This document shows, in pieces, positions 43,124-52,286 of a stretch of DNA of 64,000 bases. The DNA is from Streptomyces alfalfae (GTDB lineage Bacteria; Actinomycetota; Actinomycetes; Streptomycetales; Streptomycetaceae). Below the pieces are notes generated by a model. It did no database searches. It was not told where the DNA came from and saw nothing but the letters and a program-made list of their open reading frames with translations. The DNA is taken from the NCBI RefSeq assembly GCF_004127445.1, contig NZ_QEXM01000016.1, forward strand, positions 62,001-126,000, given 5' to 3'. The stretch's first letter is position 1. Each line of letters opens with the position of its first letter. The position numbers and the translations under genes are program-made.

Positions 43124-43492
43124 CCTCACCGCCGGGGACCGACGCCCGCTTCTGACCTGCTGTTTCTTCGGCGACAGCGGGGACTTCTCTGCGCTCCTGA
43201 TCCACCCGCACCGCACCCGGGACGGTGGGGGCTCCTGGGGTGTGGTCCGGCATCGGTGATGGGCCGTCCGTGTGGGCGGTGGCGTGGGCGAGACCGAATT
43301 TGCTGAAGGCGCATTCGGGGCTGCGCGCGCCCCTCGTGGGGCGAAACGCAACCTTCGTAAAGTTGGTGCCCCGCCCGCCGGGAGGGCTGGGCGTCCCCTT
43401 CCCCGCACATCGCCCCGGACCTCAGTCCCGTATCGAATCGGTCCGCGAGTCGCTGCGGAGCTGGGGGTGTTCAGGCGTCGACCCACCCGACC

Positions 43493-43840
43493 GAGCGCTG
43501 CCCCTGCCCCTGCCCCGCGCACGGCCCCCAGCCGTCACACCCATGCTGAGCGCTGCCCCCGGCCCCCGCACCGTATGCACCGGTCGGCAGTCGGCCGCGA
43601 GGCCCGGCACCGCCACCGAAGCGCAGCCGCCCAACCGCCAGGCCGAGCGCTGCCCCCGACCCGCACACCGTATGGACCGGACCGCACCCGGCCGCCACAC
43701 CCGACACTGCCACCGAAGCCGAGCCGCCAACCGCCGGGCCGAGCGCTGCCCCCGACCCGCGCCCCGTATGGGCCGGTCAGCAGTCGGCCGCGAGGCCCGG
43801 CACTGCCACCGGAGCGGAGCCGATCCACCCGGCCGCACCC
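43493..43840. repeat. Tandem repeats of 96-97 bp (three copies plus a partial one)
   Basis: Units start with GAGCGCTGCCCCC at 43548, 43645 and 43741, and a truncated copy starts at 43493. Each unit then has CGCACCGTATG- or GCCCCGTATG-like and GGCCCGGCACTGCCACCG-like segments. Copies differ by scattered substitutions. Confidence 0.85.
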
Positions 43841-43865
43841 CCATCAGCCGCGCCGAGGCCGCGAC

Positions 43866-44110
43866 GAACCAGTCCGCGCCCGGCAGGAAGACCGCACCCC
43901 ACAACCCAGCCGGCCCCGCCGCCCCACCCCGGCCGCCCGGCCGGCAAAACCCCTGCGGTGGAGCCCCGGCAGTCAAGGGTGGAGCGGAGCGACATCGGCG
44001 CAGCCGACGCGACGAAGGAGCGCCCTTTACTGACGGGGCGGAACCGCCACACTCCCGCAGAACCGGGCGGCCCCGGCAAGCACGCAACGCCCCCGGCCCG
44101 CCGAAGCCCC
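43866..44110. repeat. Right arm of the 245-bp inverted repeat
   Basis: This is the reverse complement of 42581-42825 with about 18 differences, several of them clustered in 10 bases near the middle. The arms are 1,040 bases apart. No target-site duplication is seen at the outer ends. Confidence 0.9.
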
Positions 44111-44122
44111 AGAACGCAGACC

Positions 44123-44161
44123 CCGAGGTGGAGCCAGCTACACCTCGGTCACGGGACCGTG
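44123..44161. promoter_or_regulatory. Hairpin and palindrome upstream of the ABC transporter
   Basis: CCGAGGTG (44123-44130) and CACCTCGG (44141-44148) form an 8-bp stem with a 10-base loop. CACGGGACCGTG (44150-44161) follows at once, a perfect interrupted palindrome about 75 bases before ATG 44236. The first may end upstream transcription, and the second may be an operator for the response regulator or another protein. Confidence 0.4.
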
Positions 44162-44235
44162 CTCTCTCGCCCCGTAGGCCCACCGTTCCTAGCGTTCTCC
44201 GTAGCAGCAGCGCGGGCATCGAGAGGACGTACGAC

Positions 44236-45015
44236 ATGTTCAGGCGGCGGAAATCCGGGGGCGGTGAGGCCCCGGGGCTGGTGGCGGTCGGCGAGCCGGG
44301 TGCGCTCGTGCTCGACGGGGTCGGCAAGCGGTACCGGCACGGCGTGACCGCCCTCGCCCCCGTCGACCTCACCGTGCCCCGTGGCCGCTTCCTCGCCGTC
44401 ATGGGCCCCTCCGGATCCGGCAAGTCGACGCTGCTGCAGTGCGCCGCCGGGCTCGACCGGCCCTCCACCGGCGCCGTCCGCATCGGCGGTGTCGACCTCG
44501 GCTCGCTGAGCGAGGCCGCGCTGACCCGGCTCCGCCGCGAGCGCGTCGGCTTCGTCTTCCAGGCCCACAACCTCGTACCGTCCCTGAGCGTCCTGGAGAA
44601 CGTCTCCCTGCCGCTCCTGCTCGCCGGCGTCGACGACGCCGAGGCGGCGCGGCGCGCCCTCGCCGCCGTCGGGCTCGGCGGGCGCGCCGCCGACCGGCCC
44701 ACGGAACTCTCCGGCGGCCAGCAGCAACGCGTGGCCATCGCCCGCGCCCTGGTGACCTCGCCGGAAGTCGTCTTCGCCGACGAACCCACGGGCGCCCTCG
44801 ACCCCGTGACCGCCCAGGACGTCCTCGCGCTGCTGCGGCAGGCGGTCGACGGGGACGGGCACACCGTGGTGATGGTGACGCACGACCCGTCCGCCGCGGC
44901 CTGGACGGACGAGGCGCTGTTCCTCACCGGCGGCACCGTCGTCGAGCGCCTCCTCGCCCCCGGCGCGGCCCAGGTGCACGCGGTCATGCGCTCCCTGGGG
45001 AGGGCCGCCGCATGA
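44236..45015 (+). CDS. ABC transporter ATPase (MacB/LolD type)
   Basis: ATG 44236 is preceded by GAGAGG. The 259-residue ATPase has Walker [10 protein letters not shown], the Q-loop [12 protein letters not shown], signature [15 protein letters not shown], Walker [13 protein letters not shown] and the switch His in MVTHDPSAA. It belongs to the group that works with FtsX/MacB permeases, which usually transduce force or export lipids or peptides rather than import. It overlaps the permease start by 4 bp. Confidence 0.93.
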   Translation: MFRRRKSGGGEAPGLVAVGEPGALVLDGVGKRYRHGVTALAPVDLTVPRGRFLAVMGPSGSGKSTLLQCAAGLDRPSTGAVRIGGVDLGSLSEAALTRLRRERVGFVFQAHNLVPSLSVLENVSLPLLLAGVDDAEAARRALAAVGLGGRAADRPTELSGGQQQRVAIARALVTSPEVVFADEPTGALDPVTAQDVLALLRQAVDGDGHTVVMVTHDPSAAAWTDEALFLTGGTVVERLLAPGAAQVHAVMRSLGRAAA

Positions 45016-47570
45016 GCGAAAGCAGCAACGCCCGGCCCCGTCCCGCCGCCCTCCTCGCCCGCCGTGCCTCCCGCCACCACCGCAAGGCCTGGGCCGCCGT
45101 CTTCGCCGCGCTCGCCCTCACATCGCTGCTGCTCGGCTCCTTCGGGCTGGCGCTCGGCTCCGCCGGGCTCGGGCACGCGCGCGTGGAGCGGTACTCCGCC
45201 GCCGACCTCGTCGTCACCGGGGACCAGAACACCCGCTACACCGCCAAGCCCTGGGGCAGCAAGCCCGAGACGGCGACCGCGGGCCTCACCGAACGCGTGC
45301 GGGTCCCGCGGGCCGCGCTGGAGACGGTGCGCCGCGTGCCCGGAGTGCGTGATGTCGTCGCCGACGAGGTGTTCCCCGCGGGGGTCGGGAGCTCCGACGC
45401 CATCGGCAGGCCCTGGAGCGCCGCCCGGCTCGGGTCGTACGGACTGCGGGACGGTGGCCCGCCCCGGCACGCCTCCGAGGTCGTCGTCGGTGAGGGCACC
45501 GCGCGGGTCGGCGGGCGCGTGGCCGTGCGCGTCGACGGAGCCGTCGCCACGTACACCGTGGTCGGGGTGGCCGCGGGGCCGCGCTCCGCCGTCTACTTCA
45601 CCTCCGCCGAGGCGCGGCGGCTCGCCGGGCACCCCGGTTCCGTGGCCGCCGTCGGCGTGACGGCGAAGGCGGGGACGAGTGCCGCCACGCTGTACGGGCG
45701 CGTACGGCAGGCCCTGGACGCCGCCGGGCTGGAGAGCGTGGGGCAGCGGGCCGCAGGCGACCGCGCCGGGCTCCGGGTGCTGGCCGGGGACGGGCGCGGC
45801 GGGGCCGAGTTCCTCGCCGCAGCCCCCGCGCGGGCCGGGATGCTCGCGCTGCTCGGTTCCGTGGCGGCGACAGTCGTGCTCATCGCGCTGCTCGTCGTGT
45901 CGTCCACGGTGGTGCAGGCGCTGGCCCAACGCTCCCGCGAGCTGGGCCTGTTGCGGGCGGTCGGCGCGACGCCGCGGCAGTTGCGGGGCGCGGTGGGCCG
46001 CGAGGTCGGCCGGATCGCCGCGTGGGCGGCGTTGGCGGGCGCGGCCGGGGCGGTGCCCGCCTACCTCGGGCTGCGCGCCCTGCTCGGGGCCCGCGGCGCG
46101 CTGCCGCCCGGCCTCGAACTGCCGCTGCCGCCCTGGCTGCTGCCCGCGCCCCTGGTGACGGCCGGCCTCACGCTGCTCATCGCCCGCGTCGCCGCGCTCA
46201 TCGCCTGCGCGCGGGCGGCGAAGGTGCGGCCCGCCGAGGCGTTGCGCGAGCCGGAGCCGGGCACGGCGCGCCGGGTCAGCGGTCTCGTGCTGCTGTTCCT
46301 CGGGGTGAGCGCGGCCGGCACCGCCACGCTGCAGGACGGGGAGGCCGCGGCGGCAGCCGCCGGTGCGGCGACCGTGGTCCTGGTCATCGCCTGTGCGCTG
46401 CTCGGCCCCTGGATCGCGGAAGGGGCGATGCGGGTGCTCGGCGCTCCGCTGCGCAGGTTCGGCGGTGCGTCGGGTCGTCTCGCGGCGGCCAACTGCACGG
46501 CGTTCGCGCGGCGTTCGGGGGCGGCGCTCACGCCGATCATCCTGGTCACGGCGTTCGTCACGGTGCAGCTCTCGGCGGGCGCGACGGTGACGCACGCGGC
46601 CGGCGGCCAGGCGCGGGAGGCGGCACGGGCGGACTACGCGGTGACGGCGGCGGGAGGCCTGCCGACGGACGCCCTGGAGCGGGTCAGGGACGTCCCCGGG
46701 GTGGTGGCGGCGACCCGCGTCACGCACGGCACCGTCGTCCTCGCCCGGCGGGACACGGGCTCGCCCCGCCTGGACCGCCTGCCGGTGCTCGGCGTCACCC
46801 CCGGCGGCCTGGCGCGGACAATGGACCCCGGCGTCCGCGAGGGCGACGTCGGCGGCCTGCGTCCCGGCGCGGTGGCGGTCGGCCACGACCAGGCGCGGGC
46901 CCTCGGCGTACGCCCCGGTTCGACGGTGACGCTGCGCTTCGGGGACGGCGTCGAGGCGCGGCTGAAGGTCGTGGCGACGTACGACCGCGAACTGGCCCTC
47001 GGCAGCTTCCTCCTCGCCCGCGAGCAGCTCGCCCGGCACACGTCCTCGCTCCGGGCGGAGGCGGACCGCGTCCTGGTGGCCGGGCCCGCCGCCCACGCGC
47101 GGGCCCTGCGGCGAGCGGCCCCCGGGGCGGAGGTGACGAAGGATCCCGCGCCCGAGCGGCTGCGGCCGGAGGACCAGGCGTTGGGCGAGGTCGTGACCGT
47201 CGCCGCGGTCGCCGCGATCGGCGGCTTCGCGGTGATCGCCGTCCTGAGCACCCTGTCGCTGATCACGATCGGGCGGCGTCCGGAACTCTCCCTGCTGCGC
47301 CTCGCCGGGGCCGGGCGGCGTCAGGTGCGGCGGATGCTGCGCCTGGAGGCGGCGGCCACGGCGCTGACCGGCCTGGTGGTCGGCGCGGCGGTGGCCTCGG
47401 CGCCGCTGCTCGCCTTCAGCGTGGCGTTCGCGCACAGCCTGCCGCACCTCGCGCCGGTGCAGGCGGCGCTGATCGTCCTGGTGGTCGCCGCCACGGCCGC
47501 CGCGGGCACCCTGGTGCCGTCCTGGGCGTCGCTGCGGGGCCGCTACCCGGCGCCCGCCGGACAGGGCTGA
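45012..47570 (+). CDS. FtsX/MacB-type ABC transporter permease
   Basis: The 852-residue protein starts at ATG 45012. It has an N-terminal helix, a large extracytoplasmic domain (about 50-270) and then two sets of FtsX-type helices separated by a second extracytoplasmic domain, about ten helices in all. The segments [20 protein letters not shown] and [20 protein letters not shown] are the characteristic cytoplasmic loops of the FtsX family. Actinobacterial systems of this design with an adjacent two-component system are often linked to antimicrobial peptides or envelope stress. The kinase/regulator pair on the opposite strand probably controls it. Confidence 0.9.
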   Translation: MSESSNARPRPAALLARRASRHHRKAWAAVFAALALTSLLLGSFGLALGSAGLGHARVERYSAADLVVTGDQNTRYTAKPWGSKPETATAGLTERVRVPRAALETVRRVPGVRDVVADEVFPAGVGSSDAIGRPWSAARLGSYGLRDGGPPRHASEVVVGEGTARVGGRVAVRVDGAVATYTVVGVAAGPRSAVYFTSAEARRLAGHPGSVAAVGVTAKAGTSAATLYGRVRQALDAAGLESVGQRAAGDRAGLRVLAGDGRGGAEFLAAAPARAGMLALLGSVAATVVLIALLVVSSTVVQALAQRSRELGLLRAVGATPRQLRGAVGREVGRIAAWAALAGAAGAVPAYLGLRALLGARGALPPGLELPLPPWLLPAPLVTAGLTLLIARVAALIACARAAKVRPAEALREPEPGTARRVSGLVLLFLGVSAAGTATLQDGEAAAAAAGAATVVLVIACALLGPWIAEGAMRVLGAPLRRFGGASGRLAAANCTAFARRSGAALTPIILVTAFVTVQLSAGATVTHAAGGQAREAARADYAVTAAGGLPTDALERVRDVPGVVAATRVTHGTVVLARRDTGSPRLDRLPVLGVTPGGLARTMDPGVREGDVGGLRPGAVAVGHDQARALGVRPGSTVTLRFGDGVEARLKVVATYDRELALGSFLLAREQLARHTSSLRAEADRVLVAGPAAHARALRRAAPGAEVTKDPAPERLRPEDQALGEVVTVAAVAAIGGFAVIAVLSTLSLITIGRRPELSLLRLAGAGRRQVRRMLRLEAAATALTGLVVGAAVASAPLLAFSVAFAHSLPHLAPVQAALIVLVVAATAAAGTLVPSWASLRGRYPAPAGQG

Positions 47571-47592
47571 TCCTCACGGGACGGAGCGGGGC

Positions 47593-48237
47593 CTACGCCT
47601 TGTTCAGATACGCCAGGACAGCGAGCACCCGCCGGTGCCCGCTGTCGCTCGGCGGCAGCCCCAGCTTCGCGAAGACATTGCCGATGTGTTTGCTGACGGC
47701 ACGGTCGGAGACGACGAGAAGCGACGCGATCGTGGCGTTGTCCCTGCCCTCGGCCATGAGCTGGAGCACCTCGCGCTCGCGGGGCGTGAGGGAGTCGAGG
47801 GGGTCGTCGCGGCGCCGCGTGAGCAGTTCCGTCACGACCTCGGGGTCGAGCGCGGTGCCGCCGTCGGCCACCCGTTCGAGCGCGTCGAGGAACTCGTCGA
47901 CCCGGCCCACGCGGTCCTTCAGCAGATAGCCGACGCCGCTCGCGCCGCCGCCGAGCAGTTCGGCCGCGTACGTCTCCTCGACGTACTGGGAGAGGACGAG
48001 GACCGGCAGGCCGGGCAGCTCGGCGCGGGCCGCGAGCGCCGCCCGCAGCCCCTCGTCCCGGAAGCCCGGCGGCATCCGCACGTCGAGGACCGCGACGTCG
48101 GGCCGGTGGTCGAGGAGGGCGGGCAGCACCTCGGGGCCGCTGGAGGCGACGGCCACCACCTCGTGCCCGGCGGAGGTGAGCAGGAGCACCATGCCCTCCC
48201 TCAGCAAGGCGTTGTCCTCGGCGATCACCACGCGCAC
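47593..48237 (-). CDS. NarL/LuxR-family response regulator
   Basis: GTG 48237 (RVVIAEDNALLREGM) is preceded by GGAG; the longer frame beyond it belongs to the kinase region. The 214-residue protein has a receiver domain with acidic pair ED (near 7-8), the phosphoryl-accepting Asp in VAVLDVRMPP (near 52) and Lys in LLKDRVG. A C-terminal LuxR helix-turn-helix follows (LTPREREVLQLMAEGRDNATIASLL...KHIGNVFAKL). Its first 13 bases overlap the end of the histidine kinase gene, so the two are co-translated. It is convergent with the ABC transporter, the likely target. Confidence 0.93.
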   Translation of the reverse strand: MRVVIAEDNALLREGMVLLLTSAGHEVVAVASSGPEVLPALLDHRPDVAVLDVRMPPGFRDEGLRAALAARAELPGLPVLVLSQYVEETYAAELLGGGASGVGYLLKDRVGRVDEFLDALERVADGGTALDPEVVTELLTRRRDDPLDSLTPREREVLQLMAEGRDNATIASLLVVSDRAVSKHIGNVFAKLGLPPSDSGHRRVLAVLAYLNKA

Positions 48238-49427
48238 GGCAGCTCCACTTCGATCACGGTCGGCCCCCCGGTGGGGCTCGTCACGGTCAGGGTCCCGTCG
48301 AGGGCGGCGACCCTGCGCCGCATGCCGAGCAGCCCGGTGCCGCCACCGGCGCCGGTTCCGCCCCCGGCCCCGCCTTCGGCCCCGCCCCGCCCCTCGTCGC
48401 GTACCGCAATGCCCAACACCCCGCCCTCCCGGAAAAGTTCCACGGTGGCCCGGTCGGCGCCGCTGTGCTTGGCGGCGTTGGTCAGCGCCTCGGCGACGAC
48501 GAAGTACGCGGCGGCCTCGACCGCCGCCGGCGCCCGTACCGCCTGGCCCGCGGCGTCCTCCACGCCCCGCGCGGTGACCGTCACGTCGAGCCCGCTGCCC
48601 GCGGCCAGCGCCCGGACGGCGCCGAGGAGACCGCGGTCGGTGAGGATCGGCGGATGGATGCCGCGCACGACGTGCCGCAGCTCGGTCAGCGCCTCCTCGG
48701 CCTGTTCCTGGGCGTCGTCGAGGAGTTTCCGCGCGGCCACGGGGTCCTTGTCGTAGGCGCGGCGGGCGAGCCCGACCCGCATCGACAGGGCGACGAGCCG
48801 CGCCTGCGTCCCGTCGTGCAGGTCCCGTTCGATGCGCCGCAGCTCGGCGCCGTGCGCGGCGACGGCGCCGGCCCGTGTGAGGGTCAGCTCCTCGACGCGC
48901 TCGGCGAGGTCGGCGTTGCGCTGCGCCTTTGGGGAAGGCAGCAGCAGGGCGCGCGACCAGGCGGCGTCCAGGTCGGCGAGGCGGTCGAGCAGCGGCAGGG
49001 CCACGGCCCGCTGCCGCAGGAGCCCGCACCAGAAGCCGTCGACGAGCAGGCCGAGGATGCACAGCGGGATGGCCACGTACATCAGGGCGCAGCCGTACAC
49101 GAAGTGGGCGGTGAGCCAGCGCAGGTCGCGCCAGGTGCCGGGGTCGTCGAGGGCGGTCCGCACGCGCGCGCGGACGCCGCCGGTGAGCGGGGCGTAGGCC
49201 TCGGGGACGGGGACGCCGCTCCAGTCGGCGACCAGGCGCCGCTTGAGGCCCGCGGTCCTGCGCAGCAGCAGCACGGTCTCGGGCAGCACGGCAGCGCCGA
49301 CCACGAGCAGCGTGACGACGGCCGTGAAGAGGATGAGCGCCGCGAAGAGGTACGACGCGATGGCGAGCCCGGCCGCCTTGCCCAGCTGCGCCATGGCGCG
49401 CCCCGCCGCCCCCGCTGTCTCCTTCAT
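48225..49427 (-). CDS. Sensor histidine kinase, HisKA_3 type
   Basis: The 400-residue protein has two membrane helices near the N-terminus (ASYLFAALILFTAVVTLLVVG) and a further pair around 110-135. A coiled-coil region follows, with the phospho-His in RRIERDLHDGTQARLVAL (about 208). The HATPase has N-box EALTNAAKHS and G1 DEGRGG. Between G1 and the G2 motif GTGLLGMRRRV a Gly-rich stretch (GAEGGAGGGTGAGG, near 348-362) is longer than in most relatives. It pairs with the overlapping LuxR regulator. The stimulus is unknown; the lack of a large outer domain suggests sensing within the membrane or via the ABC transporter. Confidence 0.92.
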   Translation of the reverse strand: MKETAGAAGRAMAQLGKAAGLAIASYLFAALILFTAVVTLLVVGAAVLPETVLLLRRTAGLKRRLVADWSGVPVPEAYAPLTGGVRARVRTALDDPGTWRDLRWLTAHFVYGCALMYVAIPLCILGLLVDGFWCGLLRQRAVALPLLDRLADLDAAWSRALLLPSPKAQRNADLAERVEELTLTRAGAVAAHGAELRRIERDLHDGTQARLVALSMRVGLARRAYDKDPVAARKLLDDAQEQAEEALTELRHVVRGIHPPILTDRGLLGAVRALAAGSGLDVTVTARGVEDAAGQAVRAPAAVEAAAYFVVAEALTNAAKHSGADRATVELFREGGVLGIAVRDEGRGGAEGGAGGGTGAGGGTGLLGMRRRVAALDGTLTVTSPTGGPTVIEVELPCAW

Positions 49428-49609
49428 CCGGTCAGGCTAAGTCACCGCGCGGGCGGGGTCCGGCGGGCGGGCTCCCCCACGGGGGTGTAGCGCGCTACAC
49501 CATGGCTTCGGGAGAGCACACCCTCGTGGAGGGCCCGCGCGAACGGGAGAGTTGTTCCCGGGCCGCCGCACGGGGCGGCGGCCGAAGCTCCACGGAAGGA
49601 CCGACTCCC

Positions 49610-49777
49610 ATGAGGCCTCTGCTCTGGCTGGTCTTCTCACTCGCGGTCGTCGCCAACGCGATGCTCAGCTTCACCCCCTGGGACGGCGTCACCCGCACCC
49701 TGGCGAGCGTCGGCACGGGCGTCGTGGTGCTGGCGGCCGGCACGGGCCTGTGGGTGACGCGGCGGCGCGAGGCCTGA
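49610..49777 (+). CDS. Small membrane protein
   Basis: ATG 49610 is preceded by GGAAGGA nine bases upstream, so I prefer it to an upstream in-frame ATG at 49502. The 55-residue product has two hydrophobic helices (LLWLVFSLAVVANAMLSF and GTGVVVLAAGTGLWV) joined by TPWDGVTRTLASV, and a basic C-terminus. Similar tiny proteins are widespread in Streptomyces; no function is known to me. It is divergent from the histidine kinase gene and convergent with the TetR gene. Confidence 0.75.
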   Translation: MRPLLWLVFSLAVVANAMLSFTPWDGVTRTLASVGTGVVVLAAGTGLWVTRRREA

Positions 49778-49802
49778 CGCCGCCGACGGCCGGGCGGAGC
49801 CG

Positions 49803-50423
49803 TCAGAGCGCGCGCAGCCCGGCGGCCGTGGCCGCCGCGAGGCGTTCGAGGTACCCCTTGGGCAGCTTCGCGCGGACCACCACCGAACGCCAGTAGAGCG
49901 GCCCGGACACCAGGTCGAGGGCCAGCTCCTGGTCGACGTCCGCGCGGAGGTCGCCCCGCTCGACGGCGGCCCCCACGATGCCGCTCGCCACTCCGTACTG
50001 CCCCTCGCGCAGCGCCTTCTGCAGGGCTTCGGCGATCTCGGGGTTGCGGGCCGCCTCGGCCTGGAGGTCGGGGATGACCTGCGAGGCCACGGGGTGCCGC
50101 AGGGCACGGGACGTGACCTCGTACAGGAGGCGCAGGTCGCCCTCCAGGGAGCCGGTGTCCGGCGCGGGCAGCCCCTGGACCGCCAGGGCCGACACCAGGT
50201 CGAGCACGAGGTGCAGCTTGGAGCGCCAGCGGCGGTAGACGGCCGTCTTGCCGACGCCCGCGCGGCGGGCGATGCCCTCGATGGACATCCGGGAGTACCC
50301 CACCGAGGCCAGCTCCTCGAAGACGGCGGCCCTGATCGCCTCGGTCTTCTCCTCGCGGAGCACGGCGGCTCCGGCGGGGGGCCTGCGGCGCGGCTGTTCA
50401 TCCTGTGGCCTGCTCGTCGTCAT
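49803..50423 (-). CDS. TetR-family transcriptional regulator
   Basis: The 206-residue protein has an N-terminal TetR helix-turn-helix at about 28-75 (IRAAVFEELASVGYSRMSIEGIARRAGVGKTAVYRRW with breaks) and a ligand domain with a TetR_C-type end. It is divergent from the TagG-type permease gene across 133 bases, so it is a good candidate repressor of the polymer exporter. A possible operator lies in the gap at 50448-50463. Confidence 0.9.
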   Translation of the reverse strand: MTTSRPQDEQPRRRPPAGAAVLREEKTEAIRAAVFEELASVGYSRMSIEGIARRAGVGKTAVYRRWRSKLHLVLDLVSALAVQGLPAPDTGSLEGDLRLLYEVTSRALRHPVASQVIPDLQAEAARNPEIAEALQKALREGQYGVASGIVGAAVERGDLRADVDQELALDLVSGPLYWRSVVVRAKLPKGYLERLAAATAAGLRAL

Positions 50424-50447
50424 ACGGACAGCATAGGACGAGACGAC

Positions 50448-50463
50448 GATACGGTTGCGTTCC
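50448..50463. promoter_or_regulatory. Candidate TetR operator
   Basis: GATACGGTTGCGTTCC is an imperfect palindrome (ACG/CGT core) in the divergent gap between the TetR gene and the exporter operon. Its form resembles actinobacterial TetR sites, but it is only a weak candidate. Confidence 0.3.
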
Positions 50464-50556
50464 GACGCGGCGAGGCCCTACTGTCGGCGTCACGACGAAA
50501 CGGTCCCGTCCCGTCGTGCGCGACATGCACCGCCTCCCCGAGCGAAAGCAGCGGAT

Positions 50557-51489
50557 GTGAGCCAGGTCCTCGACACACCGCCCCACCCGGCGCCACCGGC
50601 CGCCGAACCCTCCCCCGCGGAGCTCTCCCCCGCCGAGCTCGCCGCCCGGCACGGCCTGACCGTCAGCGGCGCCCGCCCCTCCCTGCCCGCGTACGCCGGG
50701 CAGCTCTGGCGGCGCCGCCACTTCATCACCGCCTTCGCGACCGCCAAGCTGACCGCCCAGTACAGCCAGGCGAAGCTCGGCCAGGTGTGGCAGGTGATGA
50801 CGCCGCTGCTCAACGCGGCGGTCTACTACTTCATCTTCGGCGTCCTGATGGACACCAGGCGCGACGTCGAGGACTACGTCCCGTTCCTCGTCACCGGCGT
50901 CTTCGTCTTCACCTTCACGCAGGCCTCGGTGATGGCGGGCACGCGCGCCATCTCCGGCAGCCTCGGCCTGGTGCGCGCCCTGCACTTCCCCCGGGCCTCG
51001 CTGCCGATCTCGCACTGCCTGCAACAGCTCCAGCAGCTCCTGTTCTCGATGGCCGCGCTCGTCGTGATCCTGCTCTGCTTCGGCGTCCCGCCGACGGTGT
51101 ACTGGCTGCTCGCCGTGCCCGCGCTCGCGCTGCAGTTCACGTTCAACACGGGCCTGGCGCTCGTCATGGCCAGGCTCGGCAGCAGGACACCGGACATCGC
51201 GCAGCTGATGCCGTTCGTGCTGCGCACCTGGATGTACGCCTCCGGGGTGATGTGGAGCATCGACGCGGTCCTCGCGGACCGGAACCTGCCGCACGCCCTG
51301 AAGGTGCTCCTGGAGTGCAACCCGGCCGCCGTGTACATCGACCTGATGCGGTTCGCGCTGATCGACAGCTACTCCCACGACCGGCTGCCGCACCTCGCCT
51401 GGGCATGGGCGGCCGGCTGGGCGCTGCTCGCGGGGGCCGGCGGGTTCATCTACTTCTGGAAGGCGGAGGAGACGTACGGCCGTGGCTGA
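50557..51489 (+). CDS. Polysaccharide/teichoic acid ABC exporter permease, TagG type
   Basis: GTG 50557 (SQVLDTPPHPAPP) gives 310 residues and follows a GAAAG box; an upstream frame lacks family similarity. After a Pro-rich tail come six membrane helices of the ABC-2 family with the conserved start RRRHFITAFATAKLTAQYSQAKLGQVWQVMTPLLNA and the segment FPRASLPISHCLQQLQQLL. TagG/Wzm-type permeases flip lipid-linked polymers outward. It overlaps the ATPase gene by 8 bp. Confidence 0.92.
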   Translation: MSQVLDTPPHPAPPAAEPSPAELSPAELAARHGLTVSGARPSLPAYAGQLWRRRHFITAFATAKLTAQYSQAKLGQVWQVMTPLLNAAVYYFIFGVLMDTRRDVEDYVPFLVTGVFVFTFTQASVMAGTRAISGSLGLVRALHFPRASLPISHCLQQLQQLLFSMAALVVILLCFGVPPTVYWLLAVPALALQFTFNTGLALVMARLGSRTPDIAQLMPFVLRTWMYASGVMWSIDAVLADRNLPHALKVLLECNPAAVYIDLMRFALIDSYSHDRLPHLAWAWAAGWALLAGAGGFIYFWKAEETYGRG

Positions 51490-52276
51490 GACCGCAGACC
51501 AGGGGCCCGCGCCCACCGTCATCGTCGACGAGGTCGACATCGTCTACCGCGTGCACGGCGCGGGCGCCACGGCGGGCAGGGGCGCGGCCACCGCCGCGCT
51601 CGGCCGCATCCTGCGGCGCGGGCAGGAGCGCGGCGTGCGCACGGTGCACGCCGTCAGGAACGTGTCGTTCACCGCCCGCAAGGGCGAGGCCATCGGCCTG
51701 ATCGGCACCAACGGCTCGGGCAAGTCGACGCTGCTCAAGGCGGTCGCGGGGCTGCTGCCCGTCGAGCGGGGCCGGATCTTCACCGACGGCCAGCCGTCCC
51801 TGCTCGGGGTGAACGCGGCCCTGATGAACGACCTGACCGGCGAGCGCAACGTCCACCTCGGCGGCCTCGCGATGGGCATGTCCCGCGAGCAGATCAAGCA
51901 GCGCTACGACGACATCGTCGACTTCTCCGGCGTCAACGAGAAGGGCGACTTCATCACCCTGCCGATGCGCACGTACTCCTCCGGCATGGCGGCCCGCCTG
52001 CGCTTCTCCATCGGCTCCGCCAAGGACCACGACGTCCTGCTCATCGACGAGGCGCTCGCCACGGGCGACCGCTCCTTCCAGAAGCGCTCCGAGGCCCGCA
52101 TCCGCGAGCTGCGGGAGCGCGCGGGCACGGTCTTCCTGGTCAGCCACAACAACAAGTCGATCCGCGACACCTGCGACCGGGTGCTGTGGCTGGAGCGCGG
52201 CGAGCTGCGGATGGACGGCCCGACGGGCGAGGTCCTGAAGGAGTACGAACGGTTCACGGGCGGCGGCAAGGGCTGA
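51482..52276 (+). CDS. Teichoic acid ABC exporter ATPase, TagH type
   Basis: Start GTG 51482 lies inside the end of the permease gene. The 264-residue ATPase has Walker A GTNGSGKST, the lid GVNAALMNDLTGERNVHL typical of Wzt/TagH ATPases, signature YSSGMAARLRF, Walker B VLLIDEALATGD and switch His SHNNKS. It energises the export of the wall polymer. There is no C-terminal carbohydrate-binding extension, so chain-end recognition as in Wzt is unlikely. Confidence 0.93.
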   Translation: MAETADQGPAPTVIVDEVDIVYRVHGAGATAGRGAATAALGRILRRGQERGVRTVHAVRNVSFTARKGEAIGLIGTNGSGKSTLLKAVAGLLPVERGRIFTDGQPSLLGVNAALMNDLTGERNVHLGGLAMGMSREQIKQRYDDIVDFSGVNEKGDFITLPMRTYSSGMAARLRFSIGSAKDHDVLLIDEALATGDRSFQKRSEARIRELRERAGTVFLVSHNNKSIRDTCDRVLWLERGELRMDGPTGEVLKEYERFTGGGKG

Positions 52277-52286
52277 CGCGCCCCTT

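Larger units (their letters stand above)
42608..44235. other. 1.6-kb non-coding repeat region between galE and the ABC transporter
   Basis: No gene with coding character is visible here. The region holds, in order: the left inverted arm, about three 92-95-bp tandem units (42800-43020), a small hairpin (43103-43123), about 370 bases of unique sequence including GAATTTGCTGAAGGCGCATT near 43296, about three 96-97-bp tandem units (43493-43840), the right inverted arm and the ABC transporter promoter area. Confidence 0.7.

Noticed and set aside
43493..43840. Possible CRISPR array
   Set aside because: Units are 96-97 bp, diverged along their whole length, without short identical repeats separated by unique spacers, and no cas genes are nearby.
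42581..44110. Insertion sequence with terminal inverted repeats
   Set aside because: There is no transposase-like frame between the arms and no target-site duplication at the outer ends; a passive element remains possible and is listed as a finding instead.
43422..47447. A 1,341-codon minus-strand open frame through the repeat region
   Set aside because: It runs antisense to the ABC transporter genes and through non-coding repeats; no known domain or ribosome site.
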